This document shows, one piece after another, positions 36,672-46,441 of a stretch of 64,000 bases of DNA; positions within the stretch are counted from its first letter, which is position 1; each line of letters starts with the position of its first letter. Source of the stretch: Psychrosphaera sp. F3M07. GTDB lineage: Bacteria > Pseudomonadota > Gammaproteobacteria > Enterobacterales > Alteromonadaceae. The stretch lies in assembly GCF_018860345.1 (NCBI RefSeq), contig NZ_JAHKPJ010000025.1, forward strand, positions 248,001 through 312,000, given 5' to 3'. The position numbers and the translations under genes were made by a program. The notes under the pieces were generated by a model. The model was given only the letters and a program-made list of their open reading frames with translations, did no database searches and had not been told where the DNA came from.

Positions 36672-37777
36672 AAGTCACTTCCTTCATTATCTTGGATAAC
36701 GGGTAAATAAATATTAAATGCTGTTTTACCAGGTACACTGTCTACTTCTATTTTTCCGCGATGTTGGTCTATTAGCGTTTGGGTAATTGAAAGACCCAAA
36801 CCATTGCCATCGGATTTGGTTGAAACCAATGGATAAAAAATCGTATCAATTAAGTCTTCTGAAATGCCACCACCGTTATCGATAATGGATATCTTAATCA
36901 CCTGCCTAAATCGTTTATCATGCAACACTATGTTGCCCGCAAAACGGGTTTGCATAATTAATCGTGCTCTTTCATTGCCTACCGACTTATCAAAATGTTC
37001 CGCTAACGCTTGCATGCCATTACGGACTATGTTCAACACAGCCTGTTCTATCTGATTCGGATCCAACACAGTCATTGGTAAACTTGGATCGTAATCTCGT
37101 TCAAATGATACGTTTTCAGGTTTATCTAACATCACCAAATTAAATATTCGTTCCAGAACAACATGGATATTTGTGGCAGAACGTTTTGGTAACGTGTTTG
37201 GACCCAACAACCTATCAACTAAATCTCTCAACCGGTCGGATTGCTCCATAATAAGTTGGGTGTATTCTTTTAATTCATTTGAATCTAGGCTTCTGCTCAA
37301 TAACTGTGCAGCCCCGCGTATCCCGCCAAGCGGATTTTTAATTTCATGAGCTAATCCACGGATCAAATGACGAGATGCACTAATATGGTGCTTTTGAGCA
37401 TTCTCTTGATTTATTTTACGTAAATTATCATTTTGTCTAATCTGTAATAGACACGATATTTCACCATCTAACGACATAGAGTCTGCGGTTACTTCCGTTG
37501 TGATATGCCGACCATCTGCGAATATAAACTCGACATCATTATCAAAAAAGCTGCGATTACATTCCCATAACTCGCTTAATAGACGCTGTGGAAAAGTATG
37601 TCTGATCAACAACTCCCACAGCTTACTTGTGGTTAGTTTCTTTTTACTTTGACCAAACATCATAGACGCTTGTTGGTTGCAGAAACGGATCCGTCCATCT
37701 TGATCGATCACAATTACAGCCAAACTCAATTGCTCTAATATCTGAAAGCTTTTTGAAACTTGCGGTGTTTTTGTCAT
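36668..37777 (-). CDS. ntrB: Nitrogen sensor histidine kinase NtrB
   Basis: This cytoplasmic kinase of 369 residues has an N-terminal PAS domain (about 10-120: LAVIVIDQDGRIRFCNQQ). The phospho-acceptor His144 is in GLAHEIKNPLGGIRGAAQLL, followed by an ATPase domain with NIVRNGMQAL, DNGGGIS and GNGLGLSIT. It phosphorylates or dephosphorylates NtrC under control of PII. It is the second gene of glnA-ntrB-ntrC. An NtrC-like operator 21-37 bp upstream suggests autorepression, as at E. coli glnLp. Confidence 0.96.
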   Translation of the reverse strand: MTKTPQVSKSFQILEQLSLAVIVIDQDGRIRFCNQQASMMFGQSKKKLTTSKLWELLIRHTFPQRLLSELWECNRSFFDNDVEFIFADGRHITTEVTADSMSLDGEISCLLQIRQNDNLRKINQENAQKHHISASRHLIRGLAHEIKNPLGGIRGAAQLLSRSLDSNELKEYTQLIMEQSDRLRDLVDRLLGPNTLPKRSATNIHVVLERIFNLVMLDKPENVSFERDYDPSLPMTVLDPNQIEQAVLNIVRNGMQALAEHFDKSVGNERARLIMQTRFAGNIVLHDKRFRQVIKISIIDNGGGISEDLIDTIFYPLVSTKSDGNGLGLSITQTLIDQHRGKIEVDSVPGKTAFNIYLPVIQDNEGSDL

Positions 37778-37797
37778 CGGTTATCCGTATCGCTTTA

Positions 37798-37814
37798 AGC
37801 ACCAAAATAGTGCA
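37798..37814. promoter_or_regulatory. NtrC-binding site upstream of ntrB
   Basis: Read on the minus strand this is TGCACTATTTTGGTGCT, very close to the known enterobacterial NtrC sites at glnA (TGCACTATATTGGTGCA type). It lies between the glnA terminator and ntrB, where NtrC represses the second promoter in E. coli. Confidence 0.8.
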
Positions 37815-37954
37815 CTTACATTTAGTTTAAACCCTATTGGCCAAAACAACAAAAGTATTACGCTCTAAATTGGGGCAAATACACGTCTATTTTTCGTGTT
37901 TATTCATTATCTGTATTATTGCAATTTACTTGCCCAAACATTGAAACTAAGGCA

Positions 37955-37986
37955 AAAAAAAACCTGCAATTTTTGCAGGTTTTTCA
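37955..37986 (-). terminator. Intrinsic terminator after glnA
   Basis: AAAAACCTGCAA and TTGCAGGTTTTT form a stem with a short loop and a T tract 14 bases past the glnA stop, separating glnA from ntrBC. Confidence 0.9.
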
Positions 37987-37999
37987 AAGACTTTACAAA

Positions 38000-39406
38000 T
38001 TATACGCTGTAGTACATTTCGAACTCAACAGGGTGAGTAGTCATGTTTAATTTCTCTACATCTTGCGCTTTAAGAGCAATGTATGCATCGATAGTATCAT
38101 CGTTAAATACACCACCAGCTTTTAAGAATTCACGGTCTTCGCTTAATGCAGCTAAAGCTTCTTCTAATGAAGATGCAACTTGTGGAATTTGTGCCGCTTC
38201 TTCCGCAGGAAGGTCGTACAAATCTTTATCCATCGCATCACCAGGGTGGATCTTGTTTTTGATTCCGTCTAGGCCAGCCATTAACATAGCAGTGTATGCT
38301 AGGTAAGGATTACCACTTGGGTCAGGGAAACGTACTTCAATACGACGTGCTTTAGGCGACGGTACTACTGGAATACGGATAGACGCTGAACGGTTACGTG
38401 CAGAGTAAGCAAGCATTACTGGTGCTTCAAATCCTGGTACTAAACGTTTGTACGAGTTAGTAGAAGCATTTGCAAACGCGTTAATTGCTTTAGCGTGCTT
38501 GATGATACCACCAATGTAATAAAGTGCAGTTTCAGAAAGACCGCCATACTTATCACCAGCAAATAGGTTTTCACCATTTTTAACTAGAGACTGATGCACG
38601 TGCATACCAGAACCGTTATCACCAACTAATGGCTTAGGCATAAACGTAGCTGTTTTACCGTATAAGTGAGCCATGTTGTGAACAACATATTTATAAATTT
38701 GAGTTTCGTCAGCTTTTAATACAAGCGTGTTAAAACGACATGCGATTTCGTTTTGACCTGCAGTAGCAACTTCATGGTGATGTGCTTCAACAACTAAGCC
38801 CATTTCTTCCATTACTAAACAAGTAGCTGAACGCCAATCGTTAGATGAATCTACTGGAGAAACTGGGAAGTAACCGCCTTTAACACCAGGACGGTGACCC
38901 ATGTTTCCACCTTCATAATCTTTATCAGAGTTCCATGCAGCTTCAACAGAATCTATAGAGTACATAGAACCACTCATGTCTGATTTGTATTTAACATCAT
39001 CAAACAAGAAGAACTCTGGCTCTGGACCAATTAATACTTCATCAGCAAAACCTTCAGCACGCATATATGCTTCAGCACGTTTTGCAACAGAACGTGGGTC
39101 ACGTTCATAACCTTGCATTGTGCCAGGTTCTAATACGTCACAACGTACATTTAAAGTTGTTTCTTCTGAGAACGGGTCTAATACAACAGAATCTGCATCA
39201 GGCATTAAAACCATGTCAGATTCGTTAATTCCTTTCCAACCAGCAATTGATGAACCATCAAACATTTTTCCATCTTCGAAGAAATCTTCGTCTACTTGAT
39301 GTGATGGAATAGTAACGTGCTGCTCTTTACCTTTAGTATCAGTGAAACGTAAGTCGATAAATTTAACTTCGCTTTCTTTGATTAGGTCTAAAACCGTTTG
39401 AGACAT
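38000..39406 (-). CDS. glnA: Glutamine synthetase, type I
   Basis: This enzyme makes glutamine from glutamate, ammonia and ATP, the main ammonia-assimilation step. The 468 residues contain [12 protein letters not shown] near residue 50, the ATP-site signature region ([33 protein letters not shown]), and the adenylylation site Tyr397 in KDLYDLP. Tyr397 shows it is the GSI-beta type controlled by GlnE. Transcription is probably driven by sigma-54 and NtrC, judging from upstream sites. Confidence 0.98.
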   Translation of the reverse strand: MSQTVLDLIKESEVKFIDLRFTDTKGKEQHVTIPSHQVDEDFFEDGKMFDGSSIAGWKGINESDMVLMPDADSVVLDPFSEETTLNVRCDVLEPGTMQGYERDPRSVAKRAEAYMRAEGFADEVLIGPEPEFFLFDDVKYKSDMSGSMYSIDSVEAAWNSDKDYEGGNMGHRPGVKGGYFPVSPVDSSNDWRSATCLVMEEMGLVVEAHHHEVATAGQNEIACRFNTLVLKADETQIYKYVVHNMAHLYGKTATFMPKPLVGDNGSGMHVHQSLVKNGENLFAGDKYGGLSETALYYIGGIIKHAKAINAFANASTNSYKRLVPGFEAPVMLAYSARNRSASIRIPVVPSPKARRIEVRFPDPSGNPYLAYTAMLMAGLDGIKNKIHPGDAMDKDLYDLPAEEAAQIPQVASSLEEALAALSEDREFLKAGGVFNDDTIDAYIALKAQDVEKLNMTTHPVEFEMYYSV

Positions 39407-39478
39407 TGTTTTCTCCAGAAGTTGATATGTAGTTTTTTACCATTATAAAATGGTTTGTTTTATATTACGTAATAAATA

Positions 39479-39493
39479 GCCAAATACATGCCA
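39479..39493 (-). promoter_or_regulatory. Sigma-54 promoter of glnA
   Basis: On the minus strand TGGCATGTATTTGGC has the invariant GG-N10-GC of -24/-12 promoters. It is about 75 bp upstream of the glnA start and about 65 bp from the NtrC-like half-sites, a suitable activator distance. Confidence 0.7.
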
Positions 39494-39555
39494 ACTTTAA
39501 ATCGTTAATAAAAACATAAGGTTAACATTTTAATTAGTATATTTACTCTTTATTT

Positions 39556-39584
39556 TGCACCAAAGTAAGGCGTGGTGCGCACCA
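39556..39584. promoter_or_regulatory. NtrC-type half-sites upstream of glnA
   Basis: TGCACCA (39556-39562) and the palindrome TGGTGCGCACCA (39573-39584) carry three NtrC-like half-sites. Their spacing is not the canonical single 17-mer, so exact dimer registers are uncertain. They lie upstream of the sigma-54 promoter. Confidence 0.6.
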
Positions 39585-39655
39585 GTATGATCCATAGTTC
39601 AACACTGGACTATTTTAAGCCCAAATAAAAGCGTAAAACCGTTAAAAACGACCGG

Positions 39656-40558
39656 CTATTCTTTATTATCTATCCAATCTAGCTGCCCTATTAATTTTCT
39701 ACGTTTCACAATTAAGTTTTCAATTAAAGGGGTAAGGATCAGCTCTAACGCCAATCCCATCTTGCCGCCTGGGACAACAAAGGTATTTATACGGGACATA
39801 AAAGAACCATCAATCATCTGTAACAAATATGGAAAATCCACATTAGGAATGTCACGGAAACGAATAACAACAAAGCTTTCGTCTAATGAAGGGATATCTT
39901 TTGCACTAAAAGGGTTAGAAGTATCAACCGTTGGTACTCGCTGAAAGTTAATATGGGTACGAGAAAACTGAGGAGTTATATGCGTTATATAATCATCCAT
40001 GCTGCGTACGATACTGCTCATCACCGCTTCTCTGCTATGTCCACGTTGATTGGTATCGCGAATGATCTTCTGAATCCATTCCAAGTTTACAATGGGAACC
40101 ATGCCAATCAATAAATCAACATATTGAGCAACGTTATGTTCATCCGTAACCGCACCGCCATGTAAACCTTCGTAGAATAAGCAGTCGGTATTAGCTCTTA
40201 GTTCTTGCCAAGGTGTGAATGTGCCGGGCATTTGATTAAAAGGTACGGCTTCATCAAATGAGTGTAGGTATTTACGAACATTACCAGAGCCTGTTTCTGA
40301 GTAACTTTTAAATAGCGACTCTAACGCGCCAAAGTCATTTGCTTCAGAGCCAAAATAAGAAATATGTTTTCCTTGTTCTTGGGCTTTACGAATTTCCATA
40401 TCCATTTCTGCTCGAGCATAACGGTGAAAACTATCCCCTTCTAAGATTGCAGAATCCACATTCAAATTACGAAATATATGAGTAATGGCATTAGTTGTTG
40501 TGGTTGTTCCGGCACCTGAAGAACCAGTTACTGCAATAATAGGGTGTTTAACAGACAT
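39656..40558 (-). CDS. prkB: Phosphoribulokinase-like protein (PrkB family)
   Basis: This 300-residue P-loop kinase has GSSGAGTTTT at residues 12-21, EGDSFHRYARAEMD and FYEGLHGG, all matching the phosphoribulokinase/uridine-kinase family. It matches the heterotrophic PrkB proteins of E. coli and relatives. No RuBisCO or other Calvin-cycle gene is present, and the true substrate of PrkB in heterotrophs is unknown. It is a single gene upstream of the glnA control region on the same strand. Confidence 0.9.
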   Translation of the reverse strand: MSVKHPIIAVTGSSGAGTTTTTNAITHIFRNLNVDSAILEGDSFHRYARAEMDMEIRKAQEQGKHISYFGSEANDFGALESLFKSYSETGSGNVRKYLHSFDEAVPFNQMPGTFTPWQELRANTDCLFYEGLHGGAVTDEHNVAQYVDLLIGMVPIVNLEWIQKIIRDTNQRGHSREAVMSSIVRSMDDYITHITPQFSRTHINFQRVPTVDTSNPFSAKDIPSLDESFVVIRFRDIPNVDFPYLLQMIDGSFMSRINTFVVPGGKMGLALELILTPLIENLIVKRRKLIGQLDWIDNKE

Positions 40559-40806
40559 AACGTATTTTCTTATTGTTAGGAGCTAATGTTATAAATCGAG
40601 TAATGTTATAAAGCGAATAACCAAACAGGTCAAGTTTAGACCGGTCCAAGTAACTGACGTGAACGATATACTCAATATCAAAGATCGTTATAGTAGCAAT
40701 TTATTTTGATCCCCATCATTTATCTGCTTATTTATATACAAGTTAATAATTATCACTTAGTTTATCCTCACTCAAATCGCCACTTCACTTACAAGGTATC
40801 AACAAA

Positions 40807-41217
40807 ATGAATGAACTTAACTGGCTAATTTACTGCTTAATCATTGCAGCAGTATTACCTTATGTTGCCAAAGCACCTCTGGCTCAAGCCATGAGAAAAC
40901 AAGGGGGAGGCAAGTTATCAGGTTATGATAATGAACTGCCAAGAGAACAACAAAAGAAACTCACAGGCTTTGGTGCTCGTTGCCTGGCCGCTCACGAAAA
41001 TTCCTTTGAAGCACTTATATTATTCTCAGCATCTGTGTTATTAGTCATCGCGACTAATCACATTAATCGCTTTACCGTGATATTATCTGTGCTGTTTATC
41101 GCTTGTCGTATTGCCTATTTAATCTGTTACTGGATTAACTGGGATAAATTACGCAGTACGGTTTGGGCGATAGGTATCATTTCAAATTTAACAATGATGT
41201 TTCATTGTTTGCAGTAA
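40807..41217 (+). CDS. MAPEG family membrane protein
   Basis: This 136-residue inner-membrane protein has about four helices. The MAPEG pattern (membrane-associated proteins in eicosanoid and glutathione metabolism) is visible in ARCLAAHENSFEALILFSASVLLV and CRIAYLICYWINWDKLRSTVW. Bacterial members are poorly understood; some have glutathione transferase activity. It is followed after 19 bp by a beta-rich exported protein on the same strand. Confidence 0.88.
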   Translation: MNELNWLIYCLIIAAVLPYVAKAPLAQAMRKQGGGKLSGYDNELPREQQKKLTGFGARCLAAHENSFEALILFSASVLLVIATNHINRFTVILSVLFIACRIAYLICYWINWDKLRSTVWAIGIISNLTMMFHCLQ

Positions 41218-41236
41218 TAGGAAAAACGTTATTCAT

Positions 41237-41983
41237 ATGATCAGATTATCTACATTTTTTGTCTTACTTTTACTTACCATTACATTTACCGTTCACTCGA
41301 TAGATGAAACGGAATCCATCAGACAACGTTCACAAAACAAACCCAACTTTACCAACTTATCCATTGACCTGTCTGGTAAAAAAGGTAACTCAGAAACTGA
41401 AAATGTCGAATTGGGTATTTATCACTCAGAACGTTTTGAACAACACTTTGGTTACATCATGGCCACCAGAGAGTATTCAAAAAGTAATGGCCAAAAAAAT
41501 GCGGATAATTCATTTATTCATATACGTTACAACTACTACATTTCTGACAACGAAGCCGTGGAAGTGTTTGCTCAAACCAATGTAGATGATTTTAAATCTC
41601 TGGAATCACGAAAGTTAATTGGTCTGGCTTACCGACAGGAAGTAAACAGTACATCTTCTTTTGGTGTGGGCATATTTAACGAACATGAAGAGTATTTAGT
41701 TAATAACGAAACACTTTCATTTATCCAAAATAGAATGAATGCGTACTGGGTTGTTAGCAAAAAATTAAACGAGTTAGTTACCTTGTCTAATACCATCTAT
41801 TATCAGCCTAATATAGAAAGTCTGAATGATTGGCGTGCTTATAACAAGTTATCAATCAGTTCTAAATTAACGGACAATATTTCAATGAAATTTGGCCTAC
41901 AAGTAGAACATGACAGTAAACCGGTTTTAAACGTAGAAGCAACCGACGTGAGTTACCAAGCTGGATTTGAAATAGAGTTCTAA
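41237..41983 (+). CDS. Hypothetical exported beta-barrel-like protein
   Basis: The 248-residue protein has a signal peptide (LSTFFVLLLLTITFTVHS). The rest alternates amphipathic strands with aromatic residues (SFIHIRYNYYISDNEAVEVFAQTN, RKLIGLAYRQEVN, TLSNTIYYQPN, DNISMKFGLQVEHD) and ends GFEIEF with a terminal Phe, as outer-membrane barrels do. The pattern resembles DUF481-type barrels, though I cannot confirm family membership. It lies between the MAPEG gene and the EamA transporter, one base before the latter, so they are coupled. Confidence 0.68.
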   Translation: MIRLSTFFVLLLLTITFTVHSIDETESIRQRSQNKPNFTNLSIDLSGKKGNSETENVELGIYHSERFEQHFGYIMATREYSKSNGQKNADNSFIHIRYNYYISDNEAVEVFAQTNVDDFKSLESRKLIGLAYRQEVNSTSSFGVGIFNEHEEYLVNNETLSFIQNRMNAYWVVSKKLNELVTLSNTIYYQPNIESLNDWRAYNKLSISSKLTDNISMKFGLQVEHDSKPVLNVEATDVSYQAGFEIEF

Positions 41984-41984
41984 T

Positions 41985-42872
41985 ATGGCTTATTTATTAG
42001 CGATTACTTTATTATGGGCGTTTTCATTTAGCTTAATTGGTGTGTATTTAGCAGGACAAGTCGACCCTTGGTTTTCGGTATTATTACGTATCATATTGGC
42101 GACGTTGGTATTTCTACCTTTCACTAAATTTAAAGGTATTGAAACCGCTTTAAAGCTTAAGTTAATGGCTATTGGTGCTGTTCAACTAGGATTGATGTAT
42201 GTGTTTTATTACCATTCATTTATCTATTTAACGGTTCCAGAAGTGCTGCTATTCACCATATTAACGCCTATATACATTACCCTGTTAAACGACTTACTCG
42301 ACCATCGTTTTAATTCTAAGTTCTTTATTTCAGCGCTGTTAGCTGTAGCTGGAGCGTTTGCAATCCGGTTTGAAAATATCAGTTCGGATTTTGTTATTGG
42401 TTTACTGCTCGTTCAAGCGGCTAACTTATGTTTTGCCACCGGACAGGTGACTTATAAACGTTTGATTACCAACTTGGATAGTCAGAGCGCAACCGAAAAT
42501 AAAGAGCAACCATCACACTTCAAACAACATCAAGTATTTGGTTGGTTTTTTATTGGGGCATCCATTGTCGCTAGTTTATGTTATTTACTGTTTGGTGATA
42601 GCAATAAACTGCCAACCACGTCCGTTCAATGGAGTGTATTAATTTACCTTGGTATTGTGGCTTCAGGCATTGGTTATTTTATCTGGAACAAAGGTGCAAC
42701 GTTAGTCGACGTTGGTACTTTGGCCGTAATGAATAACTTATTAATACCTGCGGGCATCATTGTTAATCTACTTATTTGGAATAAAGATGCTGATATCATG
42801 CGATTAATGCTAGGTGGTGGCGTTATTGTTTTAGCATTATTTTTCAGCCGAACTAAACGTACAGTGCTATAG
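41985..42872 (+). CDS. EamA/DMT family transporter
   Basis: This 295-residue inner-membrane protein has about ten helices in two EamA repeats, starting LLAITLLWAFSFSLIGVYLAGQVDPWFSVLLRI. The second repeat is near SGIGYFIWNKGATLVDVGTLAVMNNLLIP. It has an unusually hydrophilic central loop (NLDSQSATENKEQPSHFKQHQ). Its start is one base from the preceding barrel-like gene. It differs clearly from the paralogue at 31804. The hydrophobic pattern resembles YdcZ/CarP-like exporters, but no substrate can be assigned. Confidence 0.9.
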   Translation: MAYLLAITLLWAFSFSLIGVYLAGQVDPWFSVLLRIILATLVFLPFTKFKGIETALKLKLMAIGAVQLGLMYVFYYHSFIYLTVPEVLLFTILTPIYITLLNDLLDHRFNSKFFISALLAVAGAFAIRFENISSDFVIGLLLVQAANLCFATGQVTYKRLITNLDSQSATENKEQPSHFKQHQVFGWFFIGASIVASLCYLLFGDSNKLPTTSVQWSVLIYLGIVASGIGYFIWNKGATLVDVGTLAVMNNLLIPAGIIVNLLIWNKDADIMRLMLGGGVIVLALFFSRTKRTVL

Positions 42873-42901
42873 CCACAAATAAAAAATTAAGCTCTAGATG
42901 C

Positions 42902-42934
42902 AAAAAAGGATGAAGTTAGCTTCATCCTTTTTTT
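42902..42934. terminator. Bidirectional terminator between the EamA gene and purD
   Basis: AAAAAAGGATGAAG pairs with CTTCATCCTTTTTT around a short loop, with T runs on both strands between convergent genes. Confidence 0.9.
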
Positions 42935-42956
42935 GTTTAATAACTTGGTTTAGTTA

Positions 42957-44243
42957 TTAGCTGTTTTGTTCTCTCACGATTGCGCGGTAAGCAATATCAG
43001 TACGGAATTCAACATTATTCCATTTAATCTGATTAACGGCTGCATAAGCGGCTTGTTGTGCTTCAGTTACCGTTGCTCCCATTGCCGTGGCACATAATAC
43101 ACGGCCACCAGAAGTCACCACTTTACCGTCTACCAATTTGGTTCCAGCATGGAATGTTTTAGAAGACTCAGTAGTAGCAGGAATTCCTGTAATTTCATCA
43201 CCTTTAGTATAACTTCCAGGATAACCACCCGCCGCTAATACCACACCAACAGAAGGTCTTGGATCAAAACTAATAGTAGATGTGTCTAATTTACCAGCAC
43301 AAGCATCTAAACATAACTCAACTAAGTCCGACTGCAAACGTAACATAATAGGTTGGGTTTCTGGGTCACCAAAACGACAGTTATATTCAATGACTTTAGG
43401 CGTACCGTCTGCATCAATCATTAAACCTGCATACAAAAAGCCTTTATAAGAGTTGCCTTCTGCCGCCATACCATTAACGGTTGGGTAAATCACTTCATCC
43501 ATAATACGTTGATGAATTTCAGGAGTAACCACTGGTGCTGGAGAATACGCTCCCATACCACCTGTGTTTGGGCCTTCATCGTTATTATAGGCACGTTTAT
43601 GATCTTGACTGGTTGCCATGGCTAACACATTTTTTCCATCAACCATTACAATGAAACTGGCTTCTTCACCGGTTAAAAACTCTTCAATAACAACACGAGA
43701 ACCCGCTTCACCAAATGCATTACCTGCCAACATATCTTCAATCGCGTCTGTGGCTTCTTTATTGGTCATTGCAACAATAACGCCTTTACCAGCGGCTAAA
43801 CCATCGGCTTTAATCACAATTGGCGCGCCAATTTCTTCAACATAAGCAACGGCTTTATCAATTTCGGTAAACGTTTGATAAGCACCTGTTGGGATTTTAT
43901 GTCGAGCTAAAAAGTCTTTAGTGAATGATTTAGACCCTTCCAGTTGTGCTGCACCTTTACTAGGGCCAAAAATAGTTAGACCTAACGCTTCAAACGTATC
44001 AACCACACCTTCAACCAAAGGTACTTCAGGACCAACGATGGTTAAACCTATGTTATTAGTTTGAGCAAATTTAGCTAAGCCATCAATATCTTCAGCTGCA
44101 ATATCAACATTTTGTAATTTTGCTTCGTGGGCTGTACCCGCATTTCCAGGGGCTACAAAAACAGTTTCAACATTAGCGCTTTGTGCTGCCTTCCATGCCA
44201 AAGCATGTTCACGACCGCCACCACCAATAACAAGTACTTTCAT
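42957..44243 (-). CDS. purD: Phosphoribosylamine-glycine ligase
   Basis: This ATP-grasp enzyme joins glycine to phosphoribosylamine in step two of purine synthesis. The 428 residues begin KVLVIGGGGREHALAWK, with GPEVPLVEGVVD, IKADGLAAGKGVIVA and YNCRFGDPETQPIM as family signatures. It is usually downstream of purH in gammaproteobacteria; here no purH is in the 127-bp gap or the next gene, so it appears as a separate unit. Confidence 0.97.
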   Translation of the reverse strand: MKVLVIGGGGREHALAWKAAQSANVETVFVAPGNAGTAHEAKLQNVDIAAEDIDGLAKFAQTNNIGLTIVGPEVPLVEGVVDTFEALGLTIFGPSKGAAQLEGSKSFTKDFLARHKIPTGAYQTFTEIDKAVAYVEEIGAPIVIKADGLAAGKGVIVAMTNKEATDAIEDMLAGNAFGEAGSRVVIEEFLTGEEASFIVMVDGKNVLAMATSQDHKRAYNNDEGPNTGGMGAYSPAPVVTPEIHQRIMDEVIYPTVNGMAAEGNSYKGFLYAGLMIDADGTPKVIEYNCRFGDPETQPIMLRLQSDLVELCLDACAGKLDTSTISFDPRPSVGVVLAAGGYPGSYTKGDEITGIPATTESSKTFHAGTKLVDGKVVTSGGRVLCATAMGATVTEAQQAAYAAVNQIKWNNVEFRTDIAYRAIVREQNS

Positions 44244-44370
44244 TGTTTGATCTCGCGTATTAATTTAATAAAGGATGGATAAAAATTGGCGGCGATATTA
44301 ACACAGCAAACACCTATGGTTAAACAACTATGATTAAACAACCAACCGAATTTGCTGAATTTTTAGTTAA

Positions 44371-45897
44371 TTAATAGATCACAAGCTCAGGCTCAACACC
44401 TTCGAAACCAGTCATCACCTCTCCCACATTCGCGTTTATAAACGTTGGGTCAGCAATTGTATATCTAACATCATTAATTAAAAATGAACTACCGGTCGTT
44501 TTTGATTTTAATGCAACCGCCGTTGCGACATGCCCGTCGTATTGAAGACCAACGACTTTATTGCCCATTAAATGGGTAACCAAATAAGCAAAAAGTACCG
44601 ACCTGTCTTCGCAATCGGCGTAAGGATAATGCAAGGTCTCCCCAGCAAATAAGTAGTTTTCATAATTAAATTGTTGTTGGTCTGTCTGGTATTGCAGGCT
44701 AGTTTGAACAAAGTGTAATAAGAAATTTGCCGCTTCTAATTCTGATAGACCGGCAATCTGTTGTTTGAGCTGGCTTAACAAACTAACTTTGGTTTGTTCT
44801 GGGAGTTCGGCTTGAAAATAATATTGCATCGAAACTTGTGGATAAAAGTTTAAAAAATCAATGTAACTCGAATTATATGGTGCCGTCACCGCAACTGATT
44901 GTTTACCTATCTTAGTGGTCAATACTCTAGTTTTGTCGCTTTTACCTTGAATAGGTGCAACTCGCATGTCAATTTTCACCGGCTTTTTAGCCGACGAATA
45001 TTGTTGTTCGTAGGTATAAACACTGCCAATATTTATTGGACGTGTTTTCGCAAAATCCACGAAGTAATACTTCTGATCGTCAAAGGTAAAAAACTTTTGA
45101 GCAAAAAGCGGTTGTGCAGCGTTCAGCAATAAATATATTTCATTTTTATCAAATGCCACTCTGGCATCAAATCCTTGTTTAACCAAGTAGAACCAAGTGA
45201 GTAACTGACGTTGGTTTTGAGTTAACCGGGCTTGTGCAGTTAAATATTGATGGGTTAATAAGGCATTACCCCAATCATCAAGTTTTAAATCATGGCTTGC
45301 TTGTTCGATTGCAGATATAGCAGGTTTAAAATCCGAACTTGCCATGGTTAGCCATAATTCAGAGATCACGCCACTACTAAGTTTCGTTATATTCAAATTA
45401 GGTAAAGTGATTTTAGGCATAATCAAGGTTTGCCCTAATAACGACACCTCACTGATTTGGTTTTTAGATCCTTTATCGTCCTCAACATAATAAAAAGGAG
45501 ATTTCACTTTAACATCTGGTACCTTACCTTTTGGTAAAGGAAGCTCTGCGACATCAGGCCTATTTTGTTCAGGCTTAATCTCTGGTGGTTGAATGTCAGG
45601 CAAGACTATTTCAACAGGTGTTTTATCTTCAATGGGTTTTGGTTGTTTGCTGGGAGTTTGCTGAGGTTTAGGTTTTATGTCTCGTTGTTTGCCCGCCATA
45701 ACATCGGTTTCTACCCATCGCGATTTTAAAAACGAGGCAAAATCTTTATCGTATTGCTCTATGAAATGAGAAACATCCTTCTTATGCTTTTTTTTCCACT
45801 TTTCAAATTCAGTGATATTGAGGTTATTAGCAAAGGAATGCGAGATAGACAATAGACCAAAACTTAAAACGCTAACTATGAATAAACCAGTCTTCAT
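44371..45897 (-). CDS. Exported transglutaminase-like protein
   Basis: The 508-residue protein has a signal peptide (to ISHSFA, about 23). A Pro/Lys-rich linker (about 75-135: PQQTPSKQPKPIEDKTP) and a helical region come next. The C-terminal domain carries the papain-like triad of transglutaminase proteins: Cys429 in YADCEDRSVLFAYL, His456 in YDGHVATAV and Asp483 in TIADPTF. Bacterial relatives are often cysteine proteases or amide-forming enzymes of the envelope, not true crosslinkers. It lies 127 bp before purD on the same strand and is not obviously related to it. Substrate unknown. Confidence 0.82.
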   Translation of the reverse strand: MKTGLFIVSVLSFGLLSISHSFANNLNITEFEKWKKKHKKDVSHFIEQYDKDFASFLKSRWVETDVMAGKQRDIKPKPQQTPSKQPKPIEDKTPVEIVLPDIQPPEIKPEQNRPDVAELPLPKGKVPDVKVKSPFYYVEDDKGSKNQISEVSLLGQTLIMPKITLPNLNITKLSSGVISELWLTMASSDFKPAISAIEQASHDLKLDDWGNALLTHQYLTAQARLTQNQRQLLTWFYLVKQGFDARVAFDKNEIYLLLNAAQPLFAQKFFTFDDQKYYFVDFAKTRPINIGSVYTYEQQYSSAKKPVKIDMRVAPIQGKSDKTRVLTTKIGKQSVAVTAPYNSSYIDFLNFYPQVSMQYYFQAELPEQTKVSLLSQLKQQIAGLSELEAANFLLHFVQTSLQYQTDQQQFNYENYLFAGETLHYPYADCEDRSVLFAYLVTHLMGNKVVGLQYDGHVATAVALKSKTTGSSFLINDVRYTIADPTFINANVGEVMTGFEGVEPELVIY

Positions 45898-46037
45898 TAC
45901 ACTTCCATCAGATATTTTTATTAAAAGTACTTCGACTCTGTTGCCTTTATATACTAGATTAGACCTTTATATAATGCCTAATAGCAAATTACGTTACTTC
46001 AGTTAGTACGTTTAACATAACAGCGCAGGACTTTAAT

Positions 46038-46379
46038 ATGCTCAAATATCTCATCCAACTCTTCATAGTTTACGCATTACTACAGTATGTTTTCAAAATT
46101 GATATCAATAAAATGGTGGCACCTTATTTAGGTCCGGTTACAGAATTAATAGATAATAATGATTTGAGTTTAGAAGACCTAAGTCAAAATTTATTGGATG
46201 GTGACATGTCTTCACTATTAGAAGGTGCCGACTTAGAACAGTTACAAGGCATGTTAAATCAGGACGACCTACAAGAAATGTTAGCAGATAAAAATATCAG
46301 TGCAGAAGATGCTCAAGAAAAAATAGAGCAAATGAAAGCGCAACTTCAAGAAAAACTAGACATGTTAAAAGGTCAATAA
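46038..46379 (+). CDS. Hypothetical small membrane-anchored coiled-coil protein
   Basis: The 113-residue protein has one N-terminal transmembrane helix (YLIQLFIVYALLQYVFKI). A highly acidic helical part follows, with Leu/Asp repeats (LSLEDLSQNLLDGDMSSLLEGADLEQLQGMLNQDDLQEML), and a coiled-coil tail. It has good codon-usage continuity with its neighbours and ends 62 bp before gmk. No family was recognised and function is unknown. Confidence 0.7.
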   Translation: MLKYLIQLFIVYALLQYVFKIDINKMVAPYLGPVTELIDNNDLSLEDLSQNLLDGDMSSLLEGADLEQLQGMLNQDDLQEMLADKNISAEDAQEKIEQMKAQLQEKLDMLKGQ

Positions 46380-46441
46380 TATCGCCCGCATTTTATGGTA
46401 AACTGCGCTCCAATTCTTAAACCAGAACTTATTAGTGAGTT

